64,000 bases of DNA from Phycobacter azelaicus (lineage in GTDB: Bacteria > Pseudomonadota > Alphaproteobacteria > Rhodobacterales > Rhodobacteraceae), in assembly GCF_014884385.1 (NCBI RefSeq), contig NZ_WKFH01000003.1:3566001-3630000 (forward strand). The letters run 5' to 3'. The position numbers were made by a program, and so were the translations under genes. This document shows, piece by piece, positions 23,239 through 33,603 of this stretch (the first letter of the stretch is position 1; every line of letters starts with the position of its first letter). Below the pieces are notes generated by a model, which was not told the DNA's origin, searched no databases, and saw only the letters and a list, made by a program, of their open reading frames with translations.

Positions 23239-25650
23239 TTAATGCGCGGTCGCAGTTGCCGAAGCGGTCTTGGCCTCCAGCGCGGCTTGGGCGGCGGCGG
23301 CCTCTTCGGCCTCCTCGTCCCATTCGATCGGCTCTGGGCTGCCAACCAGCGCGTGTTTCAGCACCTCGGAGACATGGCTCACCGTGATGATCTCCAGACC
23401 TTCCTTCACGTTGTCGGGAATGTCCGGCAGATCCTTGGCGTTCTCCTCGGGGATGAGGACGGTCTTGATGCCCCCGCGCAGGGCTGCGAGCAGTTTCTCC
23501 TTGAGGCCGCCAATGGCCAGCGCATTGCCGCGCAGGGTGACCTCACCGGTCATGGCGATGTCCTTGCGCACCGGGATCCCGGTCAGCACCGACACGATGG
23601 AGGTCACCATGGCCAGACCGGCAGACGGGCCGTCCTTGGGCGTGGCGCCTTCGGGCACGTGCACGTGGATGTCCCACTTGTCGAACTTCGGCGGCTTGAT
23701 CCCCAGCTGCGGCGCAACCGAGCGCACATAGCTGGAAGCAGCTTCGATCGACTCTTTCATCACATCGCCCAGCTTGCCCGTGGTCTTCATCCGGCCTTTA
23801 CCCGGCAGGCGAAGCGCCTCGATGGACAAAAGTTCACCACCGACCGAGGTGTAGGCAAGGCCTGTCACCACGCCGACCTGATCCTCCTTTTCGGCAAGAC
23901 CGAAACGGTATTTCGGCACGCCCAGGAATTCATCGAGATTGTCATGGGTGACCTTGACGCTCTCGGCTTCCTTCTTGACGATCTTGGTCAGCGACTTGCG
24001 CGCCACCTTGGCGATTTCACGCTCGAGGTTCCGCACGCCCGCCTCGCGGGTGTAGGTGCGGATGATGTCGGTCAGCGCCTCGTCGGTCAGTTCGAACTCC
24101 TTGGCCTTCAGACCGTGGTTCTTCACCTGTTTGGTCACCAAGTGCTGCTTGGCAATCTCGCGCTTTTCGTCCTCGGTGTAGCCCGACAGCGGAATGATTT
24201 CCATGCGGTCCAAGAGCGGTCCCGGCATGTTGTAGCTGTTGGAGGTGGTCAGGAACATTACGTTCGAGAGGTCATATTCGACCTCAAGATAGTGGTCCAC
24301 AAAGGTGGAGTTCTGTTCCGGATCAAGGACTTCCAGCATGGCCGAAGCCGGATCGCCACGGAAATCCTGGCCCATCTTGTCGATCTCATCGAGCAGGATC
24401 AGCGGATTGGTGGTCTTCGCCTTCTTCAGCGCCTGGATGATCTTGCCGGGCATCGAGCCGATGTAGGTCCGGCGGTGACCGCGGATCTCGCTCTCATCGC
24501 GCACGCCACCAAGGCTGATACGGATGAACTCGCGCCCCGTCGCCTTGGCCACAGATTTGCCCAGCGAGGTCTTACCCACACCCGGAGGGCCGACGAGGCA
24601 AAGGATCGGCCCCTTCAGCTTGGCCGAGCGCTGCTGCACGGCAAGGTATTCGACGATGCGCTCCTTGACCTTCTCAAGCCCGTAGTGATCCTTGTCGAGG
24701 ATATCCTGCGCGCGGCCCAAGTCCTTTTTGACGCGGGATTTTGTGCCCCATGGGATCGACAGCATCCAGTCCAGATAGTTGCGCACCACGGTGGCCTCGG
24801 CCGACATGGGCGACATGTTCTTGAGTTTCTTCAACTCGGCCTCAGCCTTTTCACGGGCCTCTTTGGACAGCTTTGTTTCGGCGATCTTCTCTTCCAGCTC
24901 GGCCACTTCGCCCGAACCTTCCTCGCCGTCGCCCAGCTCCTTCTGAATGGCCTTCATCTGCTCATTCAGGTAGTATTCGCGCTGGGTCTTCTCCATCTGG
25001 GATTTGACGCGGGTCTTGATCTTCTTCTCGACCTGCAGGACAGACATTTCGCCCTGCATCAGGCCATAGACCTTTTCCAGCCGTTCGCTGACCGACAGTG
25101 TCTCCAGAAGTTCTTGCTTGCGGTCCACCTCGATACCCAGGTGACCGGCCACCAGATCCGCCAGTTTGGCCGGTTCGGTGGTCTCACCCACGGCGCTTAG
25201 CGCCTCTTCGGGGATGTTCTTGCGCACCTTGGCGTAGCGTTCGAATTCATCACCAACGGTGCGCACCAGCGCCTCGGTGGTGGTGACATCGCCCGGCATT
25301 TCGCTGATCCGCTCAGCCCGAGCTTCGAAATAGTTGTCGTTTTCCAGGAAATCGGTGATCTTGACGCGGGACTGGCCTTCGACCAGCACCTTGACGGTGC
25401 CATCGGGCAGTTTCAGCAGCTGCAGCACATTGGCCAGCACGCCAACGCGATAGATACCATCCGACTGGGGATCATCCTCGGAGGGGTCAATCTGGCTGGA
25501 CAGGAGGATTTGTTTGTCATCGGCCATTACCTCTTCCAAGGCACGTACCGATTTCTCCCTGCCCACAAATAGGGGCACGATCATGTGCGGGAACACAACG
25601 ATGTCACGCAGCGGCAGCACAGGATAGGAAGAATTGAGTGGCTCTTGCAT
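23239..25650 (-). CDS. lon: ATP-dependent protease Lon
   Basis: An 803-residue soluble serine protease that unfolds and degrades misfolded and regulatory proteins. In order: N-terminal substrate-binding domain (YPVLPLRDIVVFPHMIVPLFVGR), coiled-coil region, AAA+ domain with Walker A GPPGVGKTS near 356-364 and Walker B LILLDEIDKMG, then the protease domain with the catalytic Ser in PKDGPSAGLAM and the Lys in the following helix. The C-terminus is an alanine-rich tail (EEAAAAQAALEAKTASATATAH). AAAGGAC precedes the ATG. No classical heat-shock promoter was recognised upstream. Confidence 0.97.
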   Translation of the reverse strand: MQEPLNSSYPVLPLRDIVVFPHMIVPLFVGREKSVRALEEVMADDKQILLSSQIDPSEDDPQSDGIYRVGVLANVLQLLKLPDGTVKVLVEGQSRVKITDFLENDNYFEARAERISEMPGDVTTTEALVRTVGDEFERYAKVRKNIPEEALSAVGETTEPAKLADLVAGHLGIEVDRKQELLETLSVSERLEKVYGLMQGEMSVLQVEKKIKTRVKSQMEKTQREYYLNEQMKAIQKELGDGEEGSGEVAELEEKIAETKLSKEAREKAEAELKKLKNMSPMSAEATVVRNYLDWMLSIPWGTKSRVKKDLGRAQDILDKDHYGLEKVKERIVEYLAVQQRSAKLKGPILCLVGPPGVGKTSLGKSVAKATGREFIRISLGGVRDESEIRGHRRTYIGSMPGKIIQALKKAKTTNPLILLDEIDKMGQDFRGDPASAMLEVLDPEQNSTFVDHYLEVEYDLSNVMFLTTSNSYNMPGPLLDRMEIIPLSGYTEDEKREIAKQHLVTKQVKNHGLKAKEFELTDEALTDIIRTYTREAGVRNLEREIAKVARKSLTKIVKKEAESVKVTHDNLDEFLGVPKYRFGLAEKEDQVGVVTGLAYTSVGGELLSIEALRLPGKGRMKTTGKLGDVMKESIEAASSYVRSVAPQLGIKPPKFDKWDIHVHVPEGATPKDGPSAGLAMVTSIVSVLTGIPVRKDIAMTGEVTLRGNALAIGGLKEKLLAALRGGIKTVLIPEENAKDLPDIPDNVKEGLEIITVSHVSEVLKHALVGSPEPIEWDEEAEEAAAAQAALEAKTASATATAH

Positions 25651-26045
25651 ACTCGGTCCTTTTCTTTGGCAAGACGTCCAGGCCCCAGGATAGGCAGCCG
25701 TCGTCGTCTCCTCTTGGAACTACTATTTGGGTCGGCGCCCGGGTCTTTTCAACCGCTGTGGCGCACAGGTGCCTCGTTGTTTGGACCACAGTTTGCCCTT
25801 GGCGACAGGGGACCACAAGAGCGCTTTTAGGCTTAAGGCTACCAAATCGTGACCATTCGCCGCTGCAGTCCCACAGCGCCATAGATGAAAGCGGCGAAGC
25901 AGCTTGTTAACAGTTTAGTGTAACTTGGTTACTCATTTATTAATCGGTGTATGCGGCGCTGCTCCTCACGCAGCTCCTTATGCGGGAGGCGTATGAAAAA
26001 AGCACCGAAGCCCTGGCACCTTTGCCTTTGATGACCGGCTTGCGG
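25651..26045. other. Intergenic region upstream of lon
   Basis: This 395-base region separates lon (minus) from the next gene (minus, ending at 26046). It should hold the lon promoter. Frames within it are short, mutually inconsistent and unlike any family I recognise. Bases 25900-25950 are AT-rich (TTAACAGTTTAGTGTAACTTGG). I could not identify a clear heat-shock or other promoter. Confidence 0.35.
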
Positions 26046-26663
26046 CTAGTCTTTGGAAAACGTGACCAACCGGTGCGAGAAGCGCCCCTCTCCTTCTTCG
26101 ATGCGCAACACACCGCTCATGTGGGACTCGTCAATCACATATAGCTCCATTCGCTGCACCTGTGGCTGACCGGTGGCAGAGGGCACCTGACTGTCAAAAC
26201 CGATCGCCAGCATTTCCGAGGCAGCGCATGTCGGTGCCTCGGTCAAAGCGGCCACGTCGATCAGAACGTTGGCGTCCTGCGGCAGATCCTCGCGTCCGGC
26301 CGCTGCGGCTGGCAATCCGGCCAGGCGCTCACCGTCGTCCAGGACAACAAGCCGGTGCACACCCAAAGTGGCGAAATGCATCTCGAGGCTGTCTTTTTCC
26401 GACAGGATTGCCAGCCCCTGACGTGCCCCCTGCGGCAGCGGCAGCATCATGATCTGATCGCCGACATAATTCGCAATCTCTCCGGGGCCATAAAGCATGG
26501 TCCAGCGCCCCTCGAAGGTCTTGAAGAGTTCGGGACCAAATGCATCGACCTTAAGGCCACAGCCATTCAGCACGTCTGCCTGCGCCGCACCGATCAAACA
26601 GGACAACGCCAAACCACCCGCCACAAGGCGGGATATCACCGGTTGGAATGCTGGTTTGTGCAC
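26046..26663 (-). CDS. Secreted protein of unknown function
   Basis: The GTG start at 26663 has GGGGAG upstream. The 205-residue product starts with a signal peptide (ISRLVAGGLALSCLIGAAQA), so it is periplasmic or exported. The mature part is mostly beta, with segments such as FEGRWTMLYGPGEIANYVGDQIMMLPL and QRMELYVIDESHMSGVLRI. This suggests a lipocalin-like fold, but I recognise no family. Two cysteines (one close to the mature N-terminus) may form a disulfide. It stands alone between lon and the Old Yellow Enzyme gene. Confidence 0.6.
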   Translation of the reverse strand: MHKPAFQPVISRLVAGGLALSCLIGAAQADVLNGCGLKVDAFGPELFKTFEGRWTMLYGPGEIANYVGDQIMMLPLPQGARQGLAILSEKDSLEMHFATLGVHRLVVLDDGERLAGLPAAAAGREDLPQDANVLIDVAALTEAPTCAASEMLAIGFDSQVPSATGQPQVQRMELYVIDESHMSGVLRIEEGEGRFSHRLVTFSKD

Positions 26664-26933
26664 TGGACTCCCCTTTTCAAGTCTTGCGAAGGACCGTCAG
26701 CTGACTGCGCATCATCTGGGCCCCGGTAACGTCACACCGCCACCCAGCCGACTGCAAACACCAATAAGGGCGGCGAAAAGAGTTTCTCATTTCAAATCAG
26801 CTCGGACAGCTGACCAAGCTACCGCACCGGGATTTTCAAGCCAATTCAAGGAGAAGCGCAAACAGGTTTTCCCCGTTCGCGCTCCAACCGGCACATAGAC
26901 CCAACGTTTTAAGGATATCAGGTCACGATCGGG

Positions 26934-28037
26934 TCAAACGGTTTCAGCCGCCCGTTCGGACAGGGTCGGATAATCGGTCAGCCCTTCTGCTCCCCCGCCA
27001 TAAAGCGTTTTGGAATCGAGCCTGTTCAATTCGGCCCCGCTCCGAAGGCGCTCTACCAGATCTGGATTCGAGATGAAGGGACGGCCAAATGCCACCAGAT
27101 CAGTGCTGCCGCTGTCGACCGCCTCCAGCGCCATAGCACGGTCATAGCCGTTGTTGACCATAAAGGTCCTCGTGTAGAGCGCGCGCAGCGCATCAAGGTC
27201 CTCGCCGTCTGCCAGATCGCGGCTGCCGCCGGTGGTACCCTCGATCATGTGGAGATAGGCCAAATTGAACCGATTGAGCTTTGGGATCAGGTAGGCAAAG
27301 GTCTCTTGCGGGTTTGCATCCGAAATGCCGTTGACGTTCGAGAAGGGCGACAACCGCAGTCCCACGTTGCCACCGTGCCAGGCTTCGGTCACCGCCTCCA
27401 GCACCTCCAGCAAAAGCCGCGCGCGGTTTTCGACTGATCCGCCATAGGCATCCGAGCGCATGTTTGATCCGGTCTTGAGGAACTGGTCCAGAAGATAACC
27501 GTTTGCGCCATGCACTTCGACCCCGTCAAAGCCGGCCTCCTTTGCCAGTCTCGTTGCATTCACGTAATCAGCAACGATGCGGGGCAGTTCATCGGCTTCC
27601 AGCGCGCGGGGCGCCGACGTGTCCACAAAACCTTCGGCGGTAAAGGTTTTTGCCTCAGCAGTAATGGCCGACGGCGCCACGGGCGCAGCCCCGCCCGGCT
27701 GCAAGGATACATGGCTGATCCGCCCCACATGCCAAAGCTGAATGACGATCTTGCCCCCCTCGGCGTGCACCGCATCTGTGACTTTCTTCCAGGCCTCTGC
27801 CTGCGCCTTGGTGTGGATGCCGGGGGTCTGTAGGTAGCCCTTGCCTTCGGGGCTGATCTGGGCAGCTTCGGTGATGATCAGGCCCGCGCCCGCACGCTGA
27901 CGATAGTACTCCACGTGCAACTCGTTGACTTCTGCGGTGTCGTTGTCCGCACGGTTGCGCGTCAACGGCGCCATGACAACCCGATTCTTGAGATCGATAT
28001 TTCCCGCCGAATAAGGTGTAAACAGTGCTTCGGTCAT
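26934..28037 (-). CDS. Old Yellow Enzyme-family alkene reductase (NemA-like)
   Basis: The start at 28037 has AGGA at the right distance; the longer frame to 28190 is not family-like. The 367-residue FMN barrel reduces activated C=C bonds or nitro compounds with NAD(P)H. It shows RVVMAPLTRNRA near the N-terminus, the FMN-contacting QLWHVGRISH, and GVEVHGANGYLLDQFLK, with the substrate-binding His-Asn pair characteristic of this family. The length is normal. The native substrate is unknown. The gene is transcribed alone, downstream of tgt on the same strand. Confidence 0.9.
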   Translation of the reverse strand: MTEALFTPYSAGNIDLKNRVVMAPLTRNRADNDTAEVNELHVEYYRQRAGAGLIITEAAQISPEGKGYLQTPGIHTKAQAEAWKKVTDAVHAEGGKIVIQLWHVGRISHVSLQPGGAAPVAPSAITAEAKTFTAEGFVDTSAPRALEADELPRIVADYVNATRLAKEAGFDGVEVHGANGYLLDQFLKTGSNMRSDAYGGSVENRARLLLEVLEAVTEAWHGGNVGLRLSPFSNVNGISDANPQETFAYLIPKLNRFNLAYLHMIEGTTGGSRDLADGEDLDALRALYTRTFMVNNGYDRAMALEAVDSGSTDLVAFGRPFISNPDLVERLRSGAELNRLDSKTLYGGGAEGLTDYPTLSERAAETV

Positions 28038-28128
28038 CTCGTGCATCCTTCCCGTCAAAGGGTCCAGTGATTGGAACGTTAGGGACCGAACATGTGCGCC
28101 ACGCCCACGTGCTTCAAGGGCAATGCCC

Positions 28129-29259
28129 TCACAACGGCGCGATATCGCCTTCAGCCCGCTGAGCATGGAAGTCTGCCTGCCAAGCATCAAATGAACCCGC
28201 TGCGATGGCCTCGCGCATGCCCGCCATGATCTCCTGAAAGTAATGCAGGTTGTGCCAGGTCAGCAGCATGCCCGAGATCATCTCGTTGGCGCGGAAGACA
28301 TGGTGCAGATAGGCGCGGCTGTAGTTGGAACAGGCCGGGCAGCTGCACTGTTCATCCAAGGGGCGCGGATCATCGGCATGGCGGGCGTTCTTGATGTTGA
28401 CCACACCGCGCCGGGTAAAGACCTGCCCCGTGCGCCCTGAGCGCGACGGCAGGACGCAGTCCATCATGTCGATGCCGCGCGCGACCGCACCGACGATATC
28501 GTCGGGCTTGCCCACTCCCATCAGGTAGCGCGGCTTGTCCTGCGGCAGCATGTCCGGCGCGTAGTCCAGACAACCGAACATCGCCTCCTGCCCCTCTCCC
28601 ACTGCAAGACCGCCCACAGCATAACCGTCAAAGCCTATGTTTTTCAGCGCTTCGGCGCTTTCTTCGCGCAGGTCCTGCTCCAGCCCGCCCTGCATGATCC
28701 CGAACAGCGCATGGCCGGGGCGATCGCCGAAGGCATCCTTGGAACGCTCCGCCCAGCGCATTGACAGGCGCATGCTTTCGGCGATGCGGTCGCGATCCGC
28801 AGGCAAGGCCGGGCATTCGTCGAAACACATGACGATATCACTGCCCAGAAGGCGCTGGATCTCCATCGAGCGCTCCGGCGTCAGCTCATGCTTGGAGCCG
28901 TCGATATGGCTTTTGAAGGTGACGCCCTTTTCCGTTAGCTTCCTGAGCCCCGCCAGGGACATCACCTGGAACCCGCCGCTGTCTGTCAGGATCGGGCGCT
29001 GCCAGTTCATGAACTTGTGCAGGCCGCCCAGACGGTCGATGCGTTCAGCCGTGGGGCGCAGCATCAGGTGGTAGGTATTGCCCAAGAGGATGTCGGCGCC
29101 GGTTTCCCGCACGCTTTCGGGCATCATCGCCTTCACGGTACCTGCAGTGCCAACCGGCATGAACGCAGGCGTGCGAATGTCCCCGCGCGGTGTCTGGATC
29201 ACACCGGTACGCGCTTTTCCGTCCGTTGCTTTCAGTTCAAACTTGAAAAGCTCTGACAT
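28129..29259 (-). CDS. tgt: Queuine tRNA-ribosyltransferase
   Basis: The start at 29259 (AGGAAGTCGAA before ATG) gives 376 residues; the extension to 29346 has no family similarity. Tgt exchanges guanine at position 34 of GUN-anticodon tRNAs for a queuosine precursor. Visible are [28 protein letters not shown] with the catalytic Asp region, [12 protein letters not shown], and the zinc site [16 protein letters not shown] near the C-terminus. It is divergent from the RimK fusion gene, with about 70 bases between them. Other queuosine genes are not nearby. Confidence 0.95.
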   Translation of the reverse strand: MSELFKFELKATDGKARTGVIQTPRGDIRTPAFMPVGTAGTVKAMMPESVRETGADILLGNTYHLMLRPTAERIDRLGGLHKFMNWQRPILTDSGGFQVMSLAGLRKLTEKGVTFKSHIDGSKHELTPERSMEIQRLLGSDIVMCFDECPALPADRDRIAESMRLSMRWAERSKDAFGDRPGHALFGIMQGGLEQDLREESAEALKNIGFDGYAVGGLAVGEGQEAMFGCLDYAPDMLPQDKPRYLMGVGKPDDIVGAVARGIDMMDCVLPSRSGRTGQVFTRRGVVNIKNARHADDPRPLDEQCSCPACSNYSRAYLHHVFRANEMISGMLLTWHNLHYFQEIMAGMREAIAAGSFDAWQADFHAQRAEGDIAPL

Positions 29260-29328
29260 TTCGACTTCCTGCGTTAGTTCTGTCACCTTACGACGATAAG
29301 ATTCCCCTAATGCCAAGGAGCCAAGCGC

Positions 29329-30738
29329 ATGTCCACTGATGAACAAGCTGCAAAATTGACCCTAGGATGGGAAGAATGGGTCAGCTTGCCCGGACTTGGC
29401 CTGCCCGCAATGAAGGCCAAGGTTGATACCGGCGCGCGCACATCCGCGCTGCATGCTACCGAGATCGAAACCTTCGGCCCCGCATCGGCGCCCAAAGTGC
29501 GTTTCACGGTGCATCCGATTCCGGGTGAAAACCTGTCGATCCCCTGCTCGGCAGACATCATCGACCGGCGCGAGGTGACCTCCTCGAACGGGGAAAGCGA
29601 GATGCGCTACGTGATTTCGACCGATCTGGTGGTCGACGGTCACAGCTGGCCAATCGAAGTAACCCTGACCGATCGCCGAGGCATGGCCCTGCATATGCTG
29701 CTCGGCCGTCAGGCTTTGGGAGAGAACGTGGCGGTGTCCCCGTCCGAAAGGTTCTGCCAGCCGGAACTGGACTACTCGGTCTATGCATCCAAAAATATCC
29801 GCAAAACGGCACCGAACCGGGTGTTGCGCATCGCGGTCCTTAGCCGCGAAGACAATTACTCGACCCGCCGCCTGGTCGAGGAGGGCGAAAAACGCGGCCA
29901 CACGGTGGAGGTGATCGACACCACGCGCTGCTACATGGATATCAACGCCCTTGCCCCGGAAGTGCATTACGACGGCAAACGCCTGCCCCGCTATGACGCC
30001 GTGATCCCACGCATCGGTGCCTCGATAACCCAATATGGCACTGCCGTTCTGCGCCAGTTCGAAACCCTTGGCACCTTTTGCGTCAATGGCAGCGAGGGCA
30101 TCACCGCCAGCCGCGACAAGCTGCATGCCCATCAGGTGCTGGCGCGTCAGAAGATCGGAATGCCCGCCACGGCCTTTGCCGCCTCTCCCAAGGACACAAA
30201 GAACCTGATCGACATCGTCGGCGGCGCGCCTTTGATCGTGAAGCTGCTCGAAAGCACTCAGGGCAAGGGCGTGGTGCTGGCCGAAACCAAGAAGGCGGCT
30301 GAGTCTGTGATTACCGCCTTTCGCGGCCTAAAGGCGAACTTTCTGGTGCAGCAATTCGTGAAAGAGGCCAACGGCGAGGATATCCGCTGCCTCGTCGTGG
30401 GCTCCAAGGTGGTTGCGGCCATGAAACGCTCCGGCGCGGAGGGCGATTTCCGCTCGAACCTGCACCTGGGCGGCAGCGCGGTCGCGGTGCGCATCACCAA
30501 GGAAGAGCGCGCAACCGCAGTGAAGGCTGCCAAGGCCTTTGGCCTCAACGTGGCCGGGGTAGATCTTTTGCGCTCCGAAACCGGGCCCAAGGTGCTGGAG
30601 GTGAACTCGTCACCGGGTCTGGAAGGGATCGAACGCACCTCGAAAAAGAACATCGCCGGGCTCATTTATGACGAAATCGAAACCAACGTGCGCCCCGCCC
30701 CCTTGAGAATGCGCAGGCCCACAAACAGCCGCACCTGA
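29329..30738 (+). CDS. RimB-type protease fused to RimK-type ATP-grasp ligase
   Basis: A 469-residue fusion. Residues 1 to about 145 are a retropepsin-like zinc-protease domain of the RimB type ([13 protein letters not shown] with the catalytic-type Asp, LLGRQAL). Residues 160-460 are a RimK-type ATP-grasp ligase ([13 protein letters not shown] start, [30 protein letters not shown], and [15 protein letters not shown] as metal site). RimK adds glutamates to ribosomal protein S6, and RimB-like proteases trim them in systems I recall. Fusing them suggests a self-contained writer and eraser. AGGAG lies just upstream of the ATG. Confidence 0.88.
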   Translation: MSTDEQAAKLTLGWEEWVSLPGLGLPAMKAKVDTGARTSALHATEIETFGPASAPKVRFTVHPIPGENLSIPCSADIIDRREVTSSNGESEMRYVISTDLVVDGHSWPIEVTLTDRRGMALHMLLGRQALGENVAVSPSERFCQPELDYSVYASKNIRKTAPNRVLRIAVLSREDNYSTRRLVEEGEKRGHTVEVIDTTRCYMDINALAPEVHYDGKRLPRYDAVIPRIGASITQYGTAVLRQFETLGTFCVNGSEGITASRDKLHAHQVLARQKIGMPATAFAASPKDTKNLIDIVGGAPLIVKLLESTQGKGVVLAETKKAAESVITAFRGLKANFLVQQFVKEANGEDIRCLVVGSKVVAAMKRSGAEGDFRSNLHLGGSAVAVRITKEERATAVKAAKAFGLNVAGVDLLRSETGPKVLEVNSSPGLEGIERTSKKNIAGLIYDEIETNVRPAPLRMRRPTNSRT

Positions 30739-30801
30739 TCGCAATATGGATGCGGGGCTTGACCCTGCCCCGTCCAATCCCGATCTTGGGATTAGATTTC
30801 A

Positions 30802-31710
30802 ATGCAGGATTTTACCCCCATGAGCGAAGACCAGATTATCTCCCTTATGTCCGGAAGCCTTCTTTATATCCTCGGGGCGGTTTTCCTGATCGTCGTAATC
30901 CTCAAGGGCGTGCGGATCGTGCCGCAGTCCGAGAAATTCGTGGTCGAACGCTTTGGCCGTCTGCAGGCTGTACTGGGGCCGGGTATCAACTTCATCATTC
31001 CCTTCCTCGATGCAGTGCGCCACAAGGTTTCGATCCTGGAGCGCCAGCTGCCCAATGCCACGCAGGATGCCATCACCAAGGACAACGTTCTGGTACAGAT
31101 CGACACCTCTGTCTTCTATCGCATCCTTGAGCCTGAAAAGACCGTCTACCGCATTCGCGATGTGGATGGCGCCATTGCCACAACCGTGGCCGGGATCGTA
31201 CGTGCCGAGATCGGCAAGATGGATCTCGACGAGGTGCAGTCCAACCGCGCGCAACTGATCGCACAGATCCAGAAAAGCGTCGAAAGTGCGGTAGACGACT
31301 GGGGCATCGAGGTGACCCGCGCCGAGATCCTGGATGTGAACCTCGACCAGGCCACCCGCGACGCCATGCTGCAGCAGCTCAACGCAGAACGCGCCCGTCG
31401 CGCTCAGGTGACCGAGGCCGAAGGTCAGAAACGCGCCGTGGAACTGGCCGCCGATGCCGAGCTCTACGCCGCCGAACAGACAGCCAAGGCCCGCAGGATC
31501 GAAGCCGAGGCGGAAGCCTATGCGACCGAGGTGGTGGCCAAAGCGATTGCCCAGAATGGGATCGAGGCCGCGCAATATCAGGTCGCCCTGAAACAGGTGG
31601 AGGCGCTCAACACCCTTGGTGCGGGGAGCGGCAAACAGACCATCGTGGTCCCCGCACAGGCGCTGGAGGCCTTTGGCGATGCCTTCAAGATGCTGAAAGG
31701 AGGCAAATGA
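30802..31710 (+). CDS. SPFH/Band 7 membrane-scaffold protein (QmcA-like)
   Basis: A 302-residue protein. The start could instead be ATG 30820. An N-terminal membrane segment (LLYILGAVFLIVVILKG) precedes the SPFH domain (FVVERFGRLQAVLGPGINFIIPF, then VRHKVSILERQLP) and a coiled coil (ARRAQVTEAEGQKRAVELAADAELYAAEQTAKARR). These proteins form membrane microdomains and work with NfeD partners. The NfeD-like gene overlaps its stop by 4 bases (ATGA), so translation of the two is coupled. Confidence 0.9.
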   Translation: MQDFTPMSEDQIISLMSGSLLYILGAVFLIVVILKGVRIVPQSEKFVVERFGRLQAVLGPGINFIIPFLDAVRHKVSILERQLPNATQDAITKDNVLVQIDTSVFYRILEPEKTVYRIRDVDGAIATTVAGIVRAEIGKMDLDEVQSNRAQLIAQIQKSVESAVDDWGIEVTRAEILDVNLDQATRDAMLQQLNAERARRAQVTEAEGQKRAVELAADAELYAAEQTAKARRIEAEAEAYATEVVAKAIAQNGIEAAQYQVALKQVEALNTLGAGSGKQTIVVPAQALEAFGDAFKMLKGGK

Positions 31711-31991
31711 TGGCGGCCCCCTTCTGGGCGCTCTGGTGGGTCTGGTGCGCCGCTGCTTTGGTGCTGGGTATCCTTGAGGTCCTGGCGCCGGGGTTTGTGT
31801 TCCTCGGCTTTGCCATCGGTGCGCTGGGAGTTGGTATCCTTCTTCTCGCGGTCGGCAGCGCGACCTTTGGCCTGCCTGCGCTAGTGTTTCTCTTTGCGCT
31901 GATCTCCCTCATCGCATGGCTCGTGCTGCGCCGCGTCTTTGCCCTGCCCCGCGGTCAGGTGAAGACCTTCGAGACGGATATCAACGACTGA
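31707..31991 (+). CDS. Short NfeD-family membrane protein
   Basis: Overlaps the SPFH gene stop by 4 bases. The 94-residue protein has three hydrophobic segments (MMAAPFWALWWVWCAAALVL; GFAIGALGVGILLLAVGS; LVFLFALISLIAWLVL) and ends with the family-typical QVKTFETDIND. Longer NfeD proteins continue into a soluble OB-fold domain, which is absent here. It is the usual SPFH partner and probably anchors or organises the microdomain. Confidence 0.85.
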   Translation: MMAAPFWALWWVWCAAALVLGILEVLAPGFVFLGFAIGALGVGILLLAVGSATFGLPALVFLFALISLIAWLVLRRVFALPRGQVKTFETDIND

Positions 31992-32022
31992 GCGAACCCA
32001 AATTGCGTGATCACGAAACAAA

Positions 32023-32050
32023 AAGACCTGCGACTTGAGCCGCAGGCCTG
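32023..32050 (-). terminator. Terminator-like hairpin on the minus strand
   Basis: On the minus strand CCTGCG-GCTCAAGT-CGCAGG is followed by TCTTTTTG. It lies about 140 bases past the stop of the binding-protein gene (32184), so it is probably its terminator. Confidence 0.6.
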
Positions 32051-32183
32051 CGTGGCCGAGAAGGTGAAGATCAAAGACAAGCAGAACTGACCAATCGCGT
32101 TTCAAAAGCGATACGATCAGCCTCAGGCCAGCAGTCGCAGAGCGGCGTTTCTTAAGAGCCTTCTTGCGGCTTTTCCTTCAGGA

Positions 32184-32891
32184 TTACCTGTATTTCGCTT
32201 TGATTTCATCGGCTCGCCCGCTGGCGATCACCTGATCTAGACCTTGCTGAATGCTGGCAATCGTTGCGTCATCGACGCTCAGGTTACAGGCGACGCCAGC
32301 CACTGTTTCGTCAACCATGAAAACCTCGACAAGTTCTGGATCATTCAGCAGCGTCAGACGCTCACGGAAAGTCACCCACAGATCGATGCGGCCTGCTTTC
32401 AGCTTTTTGATGTTCGACTCCTCATTGGAGGTCGAAACGATGTTCATGCCTGCATCCTTCATATGGGTTTCGGCAACATCGTCTTTATAAGTTCCAATGC
32501 TGTATGCACGGGCGTCATCAAGGGAGTTTATCGTTACTGGATTATCCGCGCGGGCCACCAATACCATTTGATTGGAAACCAGCGGAGAGATCCACTTGAA
32601 CAGCGGTCGACGCTTTTCAGTGATATTCGTGGTAAAGACGCAGGTGTCCGGGTCTTTTTGCGCAGTTGCGAATGCACGAGCCCAAGGGAGCGAAACAAGA
32701 GTGTAGGACACCCCAGCTGCCTCCATCGCTTCTTGGACCATCTCGGTTGCCGAGCCAACGATTTCACCGTTTTCAGTGTAGTTGAAAGGCGGGTATTCTT
32801 CGGTCAGCAATGTCAGTGACGAACCGGCCATTGACGATGAAGCAAAGCTGGCGAATGCTGCGGTATAGACCAAGGTTTTCAGAGAAGTCAT
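32184..32891 (-). CDS. Periplasmic solute-binding protein (amino-acid type)
   Basis: From ATG 32891 (GGAG upstream) the product has 235 residues; the frame extends to 32933. A signal peptide (TLVYTAAFASFASSSMAGSS) precedes a type II periplasmic-binding fold: LTLLTEEYPPFNYTENGEIVGSATEMVQEAM, then CVFTTNITEKRRPLFKWISP and SVDDATIASIQQGLDQVIASG. The family binds amino acids or similar small ligands. No permease or ATPase gene is adjacent, so it may work with a distant ABC system or act as an orphan sensor. Confidence 0.82.
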   Translation of the reverse strand: MTSLKTLVYTAAFASFASSSMAGSSLTLLTEEYPPFNYTENGEIVGSATEMVQEAMEAAGVSYTLVSLPWARAFATAQKDPDTCVFTTNITEKRRPLFKWISPLVSNQMVLVARADNPVTINSLDDARAYSIGTYKDDVAETHMKDAGMNIVSTSNEESNIKKLKAGRIDLWVTFRERLTLLNDPELVEVFMVDETVAGVACNLSVDDATIASIQQGLDQVIASGRADEIKAKYR

Positions 32892-33137
32892 ATTCAGGCT
32901 CCGTCCGTGGATAAAGGTATGGTCCCTTAACACTGCACCGTTAAGATACGCCTAAGCGGCCAGTGTCACCGGCTGCGGTGCCGGATGCCACGCTTCGCGT
33001 ACTGCCTGATCCCCCAAATACAGCATGCCGTGATGACCGATTCAGACCATGCAAATTATCGGCCTGTCCTCCGTTACTATGGACCTTCGCCGACGGGTTC
33101 CCTATATAAACGGTCGGATTAACTGTCAGGGACCGAC

Positions 33138-33500
33138 ATGACAAACGCTTCTGAACCTCTTGAAGGGGCGCCACTGATCGCACCGTCTTCCGTTTCCCAT
33201 CCGCTCTATGATGCGGTAGCTGACGCATGCCGTAGCGTCTATGACCCTGAAATTCCGGTCAATATCTATGAGCTGGGTCTGATCTACACAATCGACATCA
33301 ACGATGAGAACGACGTGAAGATCATCATGACCCTGACCGCGCCGGGCTGCCCTGTCGCCGGTGAGATGCCGGGCTGGATCGTCGATGCGATCTCACCCGT
33401 GCCAGGCGTGAAATCCGTTGATGTCGAACTCACCTGGGAGCCGCCCTGGGGCATGGAGATGATGTCGGACGAGGCGCGCCTGGAACTGGGGTTCATGTAG
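33138..33500 (+). CDS. SufT/MIP18-like iron-sulfur assembly protein (DUF59)
   Basis: A 120-residue protein of the DUF59/PaaD-like family: [17 protein letters not shown] near 37-53 and the signature [15 protein letters not shown] (about 73-87), whose Cys is functionally important in relatives. These proteins help mature iron-sulfur proteins. The SufA-like gene is 1.4 kb downstream on the same strand, with a GDPD gene between. It is divergent from the solute-binding protein gene. Confidence 0.88.
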   Translation: MTNASEPLEGAPLIAPSSVSHPLYDAVADACRSVYDPEIPVNIYELGLIYTIDINDENDVKIIMTLTAPGCPVAGEMPGWIVDAISPVPGVKSVDVELTWEPPWGMEMMSDEARLELGFM

Positions 33501-33603
33501 GGGCGCCTGTCGCGCATCGTTACAATTGTTTCACAGGATCGCGGCACGGGCGTTACCCGACGCCGCGATTTTCTTTTCAGCCCTCATTTTCCGGAGAATA
33601 GTT

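Noticed and set aside
23242..25200. A 652-codon plus-strand open frame opposite lon
   Set aside because: It is the antisense shadow of lon, whose family motifs are unmistakable; the translation is rich in His, Leu and Arg and has no domain.
25604..25882. A 92-codon minus-strand frame upstream of lon
   Set aside because: It overlaps the lon start, has no ribosome site and no protein-like pattern.
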